Positions 1 to 4,858 of a DNA stretch of 5,633 nucleotides are shown one piece after another (position 1 is the first letter of the stretch; every line of letters begins with the position of its first letter). The translations under genes and the position numbers were made by a program. Source of the DNA: PNKC01 sp038323265 (lineage in GTDB: Bacteria; Chloroflexota; Dehalococcoidia; Tepidiformales; Tepidiformaceae); the NCBI GenBank assembly GCA_038323265.1, contig JBBQGT010000168.1, positions 1 to 5,633 on the forward strand, in the 5' to 3' direction. The notes under the pieces were generated by a model. The model had not been told where the DNA came from, searched no databases, and saw only the letters and a list, made by a program, of their open reading frames with translations.

Positions 1-447
1 TTCGCGGAGCATCGTCGTCTTACCCACGCCCGGCCGCCCAAGCAGGAGGATCGACTTCCCGCCGAGCACCAGGTCTTCGATCACGCGGATTGTGCCGTAG
101 ACAGCGCGGCCCACGCGGCAGGTGAGCCCCACCACCTTGCCCCTCCGGTTGCGGATGCAGCTAATGCGGTGCAACGTGCGCTCAATACCCGCCCGGTTAT
201 CCGCGCCAAAATCGCCAATCCGCTCGATAACGTGCTGGATATCCTCCTCGGTCACCTCGCTGCGAGAGAGCACCACCTCTCGTCCCGGGTAGCGCGCCTC
301 TGGCAGGCGGCCCAGGTCCATCACCACTTCCAGAAGGTCCACGCGCCGCTCCGCCTCCGTCAGCGAGTCGGCGATATGTTCGGGTAGCGCCGCCAGCAGC
401 AGGTCGAGGTCATCGGTGACGATCTGTTGTTCGGTTGGTATTGCCAT
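1..447 (-). CDS. R3H / Ycf45 (SpoIIIAA-like) AAA family ATPase, C-terminus cut by window edge
   Basis: The visible 149 residues are the N-terminal part of a P-loop ATPase. A Walker A motif, GRPGVGKTT, lies at residues 137-145 and the reading frame runs off the left edge four codons later. The preceding segment (ERIGDFGADNRAGIERTLHR, then RNRRGKVVGLTCRVGRAV, then LVLGGKSILLLG) is the pattern I associate with the Ycf45/SpoIIIAA-like family. Members of that family usually end in an R3H single-stranded nucleic-acid-binding domain. Walker B and R3H would lie outside the window, so they are not seen. The cellular role of the family is poorly defined; cytoplasmic nucleic-acid-linked ATPase is an inference. 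The chosen start is ATG at 447. A GTG at 468, only two bases after the upstream stop, is an equally possible start adding seven residues; neither has a clear Shine-Dalgarno. The gene follows the GNAT-like gene on the same strand with a gap of about 23 bases, so co-transcription is likely. Confidence 0.85.
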   Translation of the reverse strand, partial: MAIPTEQQIVTDDLDLLLAALPEHIADSLTEAERRVDLLEVVMDLGRLPEARYPGREVVLSRSEVTEEDIQHVIERIGDFGADNRAGIERTLHRISCIRNRRGKVVGLTCRVGRAVYGTIRVIEDLVLGGKSILLLGRPGVGKTTMLRE

Positions 448-470
448 ATTCAGTGTTGGTTGCGACACAG

Positions 471-1391
471 CTATTGCGGCAGCGCGAAGTTATCCGCGGG
501 CACCGCTACGACCTCCCTAAGAGTATTGAGGACGGCGAGCCTTCTCGCACACATCAAGCGCACACCGAGCGGCGTGTAGCCTCTCTCGCAAGCGAGGCGT
601 TCGATGTTTCCCTGGTGTTCGGCCACCACCAGAGTAGCGTGGCGGCCGGATTGCGTTTCGATAAGGTCCAACGCGGCATCAACAACGCCCTCCCCGCCGT
701 CGTCGATCAGGAGATGGCTCTCGCGTTCGCCCACGCCCACCCAAGCGTTCAAGCTGCCTTCCCGGTCCAACACAAATTCCTTGTTGCAATCGTACGAATC
801 CAGCACCGCCCGCCACTCCTGCTGCGTGGGCGCTTCCACTCTCCGCACGATCTCGGGCACCGCACGGCAGTAGAGCCGAAAAACGCCGTGACGGTCAGCG
901 CTCTTCGCCGGCCTGAAGGGTGTCTCCAGTGGCTTGTCCGTCAGCGGAACCACGTAAAGCCGCTCCAGCCGGTAAGCGTAAAAGCCGCCCTTTCGCAACG
1001 CGGGCGCGTGCGGCGATCCTTCCGCGTAGCGCAGGTAGAGCGTGCGCCCGCCACGCTGTGCCACCTCCTGTGAAACCGACTGGAGGAGGGCGATGATCGC
1101 CTCGTCATCCATGTCCCGCGCCAGCCGCACACTCACCACTTCCCACCCGGCGCCTCCCGAAAGTTCGCGTGCGATTAACACGCCGCGGTAACGGAGGCCC
1201 CGCTTGACGCCCACCACCACGGTCCGAGGGATCTTTGGCAGCCGGGTGATGCCCGTAGCCGCCAGACCCGAGGCGACCAGCAGGTTCTCTGCGCCGCGCG
1301 TGGCAATGATCTCCGTGGCCAGCCTATGCAGTTGCGGCCAGAGCGTCGCGGCGTCGATTGGGCTGAGGGTGTCTGCCACCAACTCGCTCAC
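471..1391 (-). CDS. GNAT-like N-acetyltransferase family protein, two GNAT-like halves
   Basis: This 306-residue soluble protein has no signal peptide or membrane segment. It looks like two degenerate GNAT (acetyl-CoA-dependent acyltransferase) folds in tandem. The first half (about residues 55-149) ends in YLRYAEGSPHAP, then GGFYAYRLERLYVV (to 148), the typical 'glycine-phenylalanine, then strand' close of a GNAT domain. The second half (about 150-290) ends in LACERGYTPLGVRLMCARRL (266-285), the same kind of close. I see no clean R/Q-x-x-G-x-G/A acetyl-CoA pyrophosphate loop in either half, so catalytic activity is uncertain and no substrate can be named. The start is GTG at 1391. It overlaps the pdxT stop in a 4-base GTGA junction, which implies translational coupling and supports this start. 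The next gene down is the R3H-type ATPase. The family call rests on pattern recognition of the fold only. Confidence 0.6.
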   Translation of the reverse strand: MSELVADTLSPIDAATLWPQLHRLATEIIATRGAENLLVASGLAATGITRLPKIPRTVVVGVKRGLRYRGVLIARELSGGAGWEVVSVRLARDMDDEAIIALLQSVSQEVAQRGGRTLYLRYAEGSPHAPALRKGGFYAYRLERLYVVPLTDKPLETPFRPAKSADRHGVFRLYCRAVPEIVRRVEAPTQQEWRAVLDSYDCNKEFVLDREGSLNAWVGVGERESHLLIDDGGEGVVDAALDLIETQSGRHATLVVAEHQGNIERLACERGYTPLGVRLMCARRLAVLNTLREVVAVPADNFALPQ

Positions 1392-1978
1392 TTCGGGGAG
1401 TCCCGGCGCGGCTGCCCCATAGTCAGAAAAAGCTTGTGCAGGCGGTTGTCGCCGGTCAGTTCGGGATGAAAGGAGGTGGCAAACAGATTGCCTTCGCGCG
1501 CCGCCACAATCGTCCCGTCTTCCAGCGCGCAGACGGCTTCCGCGGGCCAGCGCACTTCATCGAACAGTGGCGCCCGGATAAACACCGCGTGGAACGGCGC
1601 ACCTTCCACGCCCTTCACGTCCAGGTCCGCTTCGAAGCTGTCGAGTTGCCGCCCGAACGCATTGCGCCGCACTGAGATGTCCATCATTTCAATGCCTGGC
1701 CGGTCAAGCCGGTCGACGGTTTTGGCCAGCAAGATCGCCCCCGCGCAGGTCCCCCACACGGCCCGCCCGCTCGTGCAGAAATCGCGCAGCGGCTGCTGGA
1801 AACCGTTGCTGAGGATGAGCCGCGCGATCGTTGTGCTCTCGCCGCCAGGGATGATTAGCGCATCCAGCCCGGCCAACTGCTCGACCTTGCGGACTTCGAT
1901 GACGCTGTGGCCCATCGCCTCCAGCATCTCGCGGTGTTCGCGAAAGTCACCCTGCAGCGCGAGCACACCGACTGTCAT
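1388..1978 (-). CDS. pdxT: Pyridoxal 5'-phosphate synthase glutaminase subunit PdxT
   Basis: PdxT hydrolyses glutamine and channels ammonia to PdxS, which builds pyridoxal 5'-phosphate from ribose 5-phosphate and glyceraldehyde 3-phosphate (DXP-independent vitamin B6 pathway, cytoplasm). The 196-residue protein matches the family length and starts with the hallmark MTVGVLALQGDFREH. All catalytic features are present: GGEST at 45-49, nucleophile Cys78 in WGTCAGAI, the RRNAFGRQ segment at 104-111, and His171/Glu173 in FHPE, forming the class I glutamine amidotransferase triad. The ATG at 1978 is chosen because family members begin at this MxxGVLALQGD. An in-frame ATG at 2008 would add ten residues, and a frame open up to 2119 is probably chance. 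Only a weak AGG precedes the ATG. No pdxS is adjacent within the window, although pdxS-pdxT pairs are common; it may sit elsewhere in the genome. The gene heads the minus-strand set that continues with the GNAT-like protein. Confidence 0.96.
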   Translation of the reverse strand: MTVGVLALQGDFREHREMLEAMGHSVIEVRKVEQLAGLDALIIPGGESTTIARLILSNGFQQPLRDFCTSGRAVWGTCAGAILLAKTVDRLDRPGIEMMDISVRRNAFGRQLDSFEADLDVKGVEGAPFHAVFIRAPLFDEVRWPAEAVCALEDGTIVAAREGNLFATSFHPELTGDNRLHKLFLTMGQPRRDSPK

Positions 1979-2254
1979 AGCCTGTGTTCGCGTGTCGTTC
2001 GTTGTCATCAAAGCAGCTTTCGGGCGGGAACGGGCAAGACGAGCAACGGCAGCGAACCATGCGAATGGTGCATACCAGCGGTCAGTGAAAAGGCAATCTG
2101 CGGCAGGGCAGTAATCCACCAGAAGCTGACTCCATTGTAAGCGATTGGCAGACCGCCGTGCAGTCCGTTCGCGTTAACTTTGGCCCTCGAAATCGTGCTC
2201 GCCTGTGGGGCCGGTATACTCGCCCCACCATCTTTCAAACCCGGCGGTAGATCC
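1979..2254. other. Divergent intergenic region between pdxT and fpg
   Basis: This 276-base stretch separates the divergent pdxT (minus) and fpg (plus) starts and should hold both promoters. On the plus side there is TATACT at 2215-2220, enclosed by an inverted repeat and annotated separately. On the minus side there is a TACAAT at 2134-2139, which would give a leader of about 150 bases before pdxT. A TTG-containing hexamer near 2095 is followed about 16 bases on by a poor -10. Neither minus-strand candidate has a convincing -35. Short imperfect hairpins occur, for example ACCAT-GCGA-ATGGT near 2057-2070. Frames stay open across parts of the region on both strands but lack family features and good ribosome binding sites. 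I see no riboswitch or RNA gene. Confidence 0.5.
2205..2228 (+). promoter_or_regulatory. Candidate fpg -10 box inside a 7-bp inverted repeat
   Basis: GTGGGGC (2205-2211) and GCCCCAC (2222-2228) form a perfect 7-base inverted repeat around a 10-base centre. That centre contains TATACT (2215-2220), a five-of-six match to the sigma-70 -10 consensus, in the right orientation for fpg. Transcription would begin near 2227, leaving a leader of about 28 bases before the GTG at 2255. No good -35 hexamer lies 16-18 bases upstream, so the promoter call is tentative. An inverted repeat bracketing a -10 box could be a repressor operator; that is an inference. Confidence 0.35.
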
Positions 2255-3082
2255 GTGCCCGAGATCCCTGAACTCGAAGCGATCCGCGGCTACTTGAACG
2301 AACAGATCGCCGGGCGCGCCATCGCCAGCTGCGATGCGCGCATCCCGTTCGTCTTTCGCACCCCTGCCCAGGAGCTGCGCGAGACCCTCCCCGGCGACCG
2401 CTTCGGCGAGGTCCTGCGCCACGGCAAGTTCCTCCTCTTTCCGCTCGCCTCTGACCGTGTGCTCGCCATCAACCCCATGCTCACCGGGCGCTTCCAGTAC
2501 GTTGACCCCAAGACTAAGTTGCGCGCCAAGACCTGCCTCGTGCTCGGCATCGAAGAGGGCCGCTCGCTTCGCTACTCGGACGACCGTGTGATGGGCAAGG
2601 TCTACATGGTCGGCATCGACCAGCTCGCCGCGATCCCGAATTGGGCCACCAACGGCCCAGACTTGCTCGACTCTGCCCTGACCGAAGACGAATGGCTGGT
2701 GCGCACCAAGAAGTACCGAGGCCAGGTCAAGTCCATGCTCACCAACGCCGAGTTCGTGCAAGGCATTGGCAACGCCTATAGCGACGAAATTCTCTGGGAA
2801 GCGAAGATCAACCCCTACATCCCGCGCACCAAACTCGGCGAGGAACAGATTCGCGAGCTGTACCGCGCGGCTCGCGCTGTCATGGCCTGGGCCACGCCGT
2901 TGGTGCGCGACAGCATGGTCAAAGGCAACGACCTGGATTACGAAGAACGCCGCGACTTCATGCGCGTCCATCGCCTCGGCGGCAAACCGTGCCCGCGCTG
3001 CGGCACAAATATCAGCGAGATCACCGCGAACCAGCGCATCACCAGCTTCTGCCGCAACTGCCAGCCAGAACTCCCGGCGTAG
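2255..3082 (+). CDS. mutM: Fpg/MutM-family DNA glycosylase/AP lyase (formamidopyrimidine/8-oxoguanine repair)
   Basis: This bifunctional glycosylase/AP lyase should excise oxidised purines in base excision repair. The 275-residue length fits the family. The start is GTG at 2255 because the mature N-terminus must be the catalytic proline: it reads V-P-E-I-P-E-L-E, with Pro2, Glu3 and Glu6 as in the classic MPELPE. An upstream in-frame TTG at 2180 would bury the proline. Further family landmarks are Lys58 in RHGKFLLF, Met75 in the NPMLTGR loop, EFVQGIGNAYSDEILW (166-181) carrying the DNA-contacting Asn173, and a C-terminal zinc finger with Cys246, Cys249, Cys266, Cys269 and Arg261 at the finger tip. 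The usual DPRRFG recognition-loop motif instead reads DDRVMG (109-114), so substrate preference may differ from E. coli Fpg. Nei is less likely given the zinc finger sequence and Lys58 context, but a divergent Fpg/Nei subgroup is possible. The gene converges on the toxin gene, leaving 15 bases between stops. Confidence 0.92.
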   Translation: MPEIPELEAIRGYLNEQIAGRAIASCDARIPFVFRTPAQELRETLPGDRFGEVLRHGKFLLFPLASDRVLAINPMLTGRFQYVDPKTKLRAKTCLVLGIEEGRSLRYSDDRVMGKVYMVGIDQLAAIPNWATNGPDLLDSALTEDEWLVRTKKYRGQVKSMLTNAEFVQGIGNAYSDEILWEAKINPYIPRTKLGEEQIRELYRAARAVMAWATPLVRDSMVKGNDLDYEERRDFMRVHRLGGKPCPRCGTNISEITANQRITSFCRNCQPELPA

Positions 3083-3097
3083 CTGCACGCCCGCAAA

Positions 3098-3385
3098 TCA
3101 GCGCGAGTAGTGGTAACGGCATTGCAAGAAATGGACCCGCCCTTCGACTACGGAGTACACGACGCGATGCTCGGGCGTCAGCCGCCGCGACCACGCGCCG
3201 CGCAGTTGGTGGCGCAGCGGTTCCGGCTTACCGATGCCCGTGAACGGCTCCCGTACAATTGCTTCGACGAGCGCCAACACCCGCAGAGCGATCTTACGGT
3301 CCGTCTCCACCCAGTAACTCAAGTCTTCGCGGAACCCTGAATGGAAGATGGCCTCCCGTTTGGAACCGGTCCGTTCACCGGCCAT
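3098..3385 (-). CDS. yoeB: YoeB (Txe/RelE superfamily) toxin, ribosome-dependent mRNA interferase
   Basis: This is the toxin of a type II module. YoeB enters the ribosomal A site and cleaves mRNA, which stops translation until antitoxin is restored. The 95-residue product aligns end to end with E. coli YoeB at an offset of nine residues: EDLSYWVETDRK (20-31), GIGKPEPLRHQL (50-61), WSRRLTPEHRVVY (65-77), CRYHY (89-93). The catalytic residues Glu55, Arg74, His92 and Tyr93 correspond to E. coli Glu46, Arg65, His83 and Tyr84, so the toxin appears intact. The only usable start is the ATG at 3385, which overlaps the end of the antitoxin gene by 11 bases; a stop codon lies directly before it in frame. 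This yields about nine extra N-terminal residues compared with typical family members. The antitoxin-first order with overlap is standard and implies coupled translation. Confidence 0.95.
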   Translation of the reverse strand: MAGERTGSKREAIFHSGFREDLSYWVETDRKIALRVLALVEAIVREPFTGIGKPEPLRHQLRGAWSRRLTPEHRVVYSVVEGRVHFLQCRYHYSR

Positions 3386-3659
3386 TCACGCCGAATTCCG
3401 CCCGAAGCGCGTCAACGGAGGAAGGCCCGATTGCGTTTTCCTCTACCTCGTTGAGGGCCTTCAATAGCCGCGCTGCATTGGCTGGGGAGGACATCAGGTA
3501 GAGTGTCTCTTCGAGGCTGCGCAGGTCGTCGGCTGCGATGAGCGCCACATCGTCATGGCCTCGCCGCTTGATGATCACCGCCTCACGGTCGCCTGTCACC
3601 TGGTCGAGCAGTTCGGCGAAGTTGGCGCGAGCGTAGCTGTAGGATTTTTCAGTGGTCAC
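3375..3659 (-). CDS. yefM: YefM (Phd/YefM family) antitoxin
   Basis: YefM binds and neutralises YoeB and, with it, represses the module's own promoter. The 94-residue protein has the family layout. An N-terminal DNA-binding Phd fold begins TTEKSYSYARANFAELLDQV (compare ISYSEARQNL in E. coli). A linker with the LIAADDL segment follows (40-46). The toxin-contacting tail begins with the diagnostic SLEETLYLMSSPANAARLL (48-66). The start is GTG at 3659, chosen because an AGGAG ribosome binding site (3665-3669) sits five bases upstream and because the protein then starts where homologues start. The frame stays open to an ATG at 3776, but that would place the operator inside the coding region. The gene lies 123 bases after dusB on the same strand and overlaps yoeB by 11 bases. 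Hand-counted GC over 3421-3660 is about 60%, only slightly below the neighbours, so there is no strong sign of recent transfer. Confidence 0.94.
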   Translation of the reverse strand: MTTEKSYSYARANFAELLDQVTGDREAVIIKRRGHDDVALIAADDLRSLEETLYLMSSPANAARLLKALNEVEENAIGPSSVDALRAEFGVNGR

Positions 3660-3661
3660 GG

Positions 3662-3669
3662 CCTCTCCT
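3662..3669 (-). promoter_or_regulatory. Ribosome binding site of the antitoxin gene
   Basis: On the minus strand the eight bases read AGGAGAGG. The AGGAG core ends five bases before the GTG at 3659. It is the clearest Shine-Dalgarno in the window and decides the antitoxin start in favour of GTG 3659 over the upstream ATG at 3776. Confidence 0.8.
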
Positions 3670-3672
3670 ATG

Positions 3673-3694
3673 CGTACAGCAATATTGTACAATA
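3673..3694 (-). promoter_or_regulatory. Predicted YefM-YoeB operator and -10 region
   Basis: TATTGTACAATA at 3683-3694 is a perfect 12-base palindrome with TGTACA at its centre. A second, imperfect copy of the core (TGTACG on the minus strand, 3673-3678) lies 13 bases away, centre to centre, nearer the gene. The E. coli yefM-yoeB operator is known to consist of a long and a short palindrome, each with a TGTACA core, bound by YefM and YefM-YoeB, so this matches in motif and arrangement. The palindrome also provides a minus-strand TACAAT (3684-3689), a good -10 box, which would place the transcript start near 3676 and the ribosome binding site just inside the leader. No convincing -35 is visible. 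Autorepression by occlusion of the -10 is inferred. Confidence 0.75.
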
Positions 3695-3702
3695 CCGCCG
3701 CG

Positions 3703-3749
3703 GGCGATGAAGTCGTTGTGATGTTCATTGGGGCGATGGCGACGAAGTC
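3703..3749. repeat. Short imperfect direct repeat upstream of the antitoxin operator
   Basis: GGCGATGAAGTC (3703-3714) and GGCGACGAAGTC (3738-3749) differ at one of twelve positions and lie 35 bases apart. They sit in the dusB-yefM spacer, upstream of the predicted promoter. They may be chance or a remnant of a small duplication; no function is claimed. Confidence 0.3.
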
Positions 3750-3782
3750 AAGTCCGGCCGTTGTGGTTTCGAGCATCCCGCT

Positions 3783-4796
3783 CTACCCCTCAACCCCCGC
3801 CAGCGAAGGCCGTGACTCGCGGTACTGCGCGAGCTGGATGAACGGCTCGCGCGCCCGCGCCCAGTGCGTTTCGAAGACATCCATTACTTCGGCCTGGCTC
3901 TTCGAACGGAAGATCCGGTCGCGCGTTGACGCTGCTTCGAACGTCCCTTCCGTGTACCACGCCAGGTGCTTGCGCATCTGCGTCTGCCAGTGGCGCGCGT
4001 CGCTGCGTTCCATGATCAGCTGGCAATGACGCCGAATCACCCGCCCCCGGTATTCCCACTTCTGTTCGATCGTCAGCGCCTCGTACGCCTCATCGAAAAC
4101 CCACGGGCGGCCGAGCGCCCCCCGCCCCACCATCACGTTCGCGCAGCCCGTTTCGGCGATCATCTGCCGCGCCTCCGCCAGTGACGTCACGTCCCCGTTT
4201 CCCGTCACCGGCACGCCCACAGCCTGCACCACTTCACGGATGATCTGCCACGGCGCCTTCCCCGTGAACCGCTGCGAACGCGTCCGCGGGTGCACGGTGA
4301 TCGCGTCAACGCCTTCGCTCTCCGCCATCCGCGCCACCTCCACGGCGTTCAGGTGCTCATCGTCCCATCCGCCGCGAATCTTTACGGTAAACGGCACGGT
4401 GATCGCTTGCCGCAGCGCACGCAGCAGCTGCCGCGTCGCCTCGGGCTCGCGCATCAAAGCGGCGCCCTTCCCCTGCTTCGTGATCTTCGGCATCGGACAG
4501 CCCATGTTCAGGTCGATGATGTCCGCCCCGCGCGCCTCGCACTCCTGTGCGGCATCCACCAGCAGGCCTGTGTCGCAGCCCAGCAACTGCATCGCCAGCG
4601 GACGCTCGTCAGGGTAGTAATCCACAATGTCCAGCGCGCGCGGGCTGCGCCGCACCAGCGAGGCCGCGTCGATCTCCTCGGTCGTGGTCATGCCGCTGCC
4701 GCACTCCTGGGCAATCAGCCGGAACGGCGCGTTGCTCACCGCCGCCATCGGCGCCAGCCGCGCGATTCCCGCTACTTCCACGTTCCCAATGCGCAT
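3783..4796 (-). CDS. dusB: tRNA-dihydrouridine synthase, DusB type
   Basis: This FMN enzyme uses NADPH to reduce specific uridines to dihydrouridine in the D-loop of tRNA in the cytoplasm. The 337-residue protein has a TIM barrel with the family motifs: APMAAVSNAPFR (15-26), a QLLG strand end (70-73), LNMGCPMPKITKQGKGAAL (96-114) with catalytic Cys100, KIRGGW with Lys139, the HPRTR segment starting at His169, GNGDV (199-203) and the phosphate-binding GRGALGRPWVF (224-234). Cys100 and Lys139 fall at the numbers used for E. coli DusB. The C-terminal helical tRNA-binding domain is complete (about 240-330). The start is ATG at 4796 because MRIGNVEVAG matches the usual DusB beginning; an in-frame ATG at 4823 would add nine residues. 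Only a weak GGTGG precedes the start. The SDR gene ends 62 bases upstream on the same strand and the antitoxin follows 123 bases downstream. Confidence 0.95.
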   Translation of the reverse strand: MRIGNVEVAGIARLAPMAAVSNAPFRLIAQECGSGMTTTEEIDAASLVRRSPRALDIVDYYPDERPLAMQLLGCDTGLLVDAAQECEARGADIIDLNMGCPMPKITKQGKGAALMREPEATRQLLRALRQAITVPFTVKIRGGWDDEHLNAVEVARMAESEGVDAITVHPRTRSQRFTGKAPWQIIREVVQAVGVPVTGNGDVTSLAEARQMIAETGCANVMVGRGALGRPWVFDEAYEALTIEQKWEYRGRVIRRHCQLIMERSDARHWQTQMRKHLAWYTEGTFEAASTRDRIFRSKSQAEVMDVFETHWARAREPFIQLAQYRESRPSLAGVEG

Positions 4797-4858
4797 CCAC
4801 CGAGCGTACCAAACCCAGCGCAAAGGCGGCGTGCTTGCCCCCGCAATCGTGAATCCGC

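Noticed and set aside
435..1073. A 212-codon open frame on the plus strand opposite the GNAT-like gene
   Set aside because: Its composition is rich in R, H, V and A with no domain pattern. The minus-strand frame has GNAT-like features and a coupled start with pdxT.
1476..2114. A 212-codon plus-strand frame opposite pdxT
   Set aside because: It is Ser/Arg/Pro-rich low-complexity translation antisense to a confident PdxT, so it is a shadow.
1979..2119. N-terminal extension of pdxT to an ATG at 2119
   Set aside because: PdxT proteins begin directly with MxxGVLALQGD. The 47 extra residues match nothing and lack a good ribosome binding site.
2008..2238. A 76-codon minus-strand frame in the pdxT-fpg intergenic region
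   Set aside because: It has no family features, no clear ribosome binding site, and overlaps both the fpg start region and the pdxT leader. Chance openness in GC-rich DNA is the simpler explanation.
2180..2254. Upstream TTG start for fpg adding 25 residues
   Set aside because: Fpg chemistry needs Pro2 as the N-terminal amine after Met removal. The GTG at 2255 directly precedes that proline, and the TTG start would disable the enzyme.
2174..3088. A 304-codon open frame on the minus strand, almost exactly antisense to fpg
   Set aside because: The plus strand encodes a complete Fpg with all catalytic residues. The antisense product has no family motif I recognise and is a typical GC-rich third-position shadow.
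3083..3097. Possible bidirectional terminator between the convergent fpg and yoeB genes
   Set aside because: Only 15 bases separate the stops and I see neither a stable GC hairpin nor a T-run.
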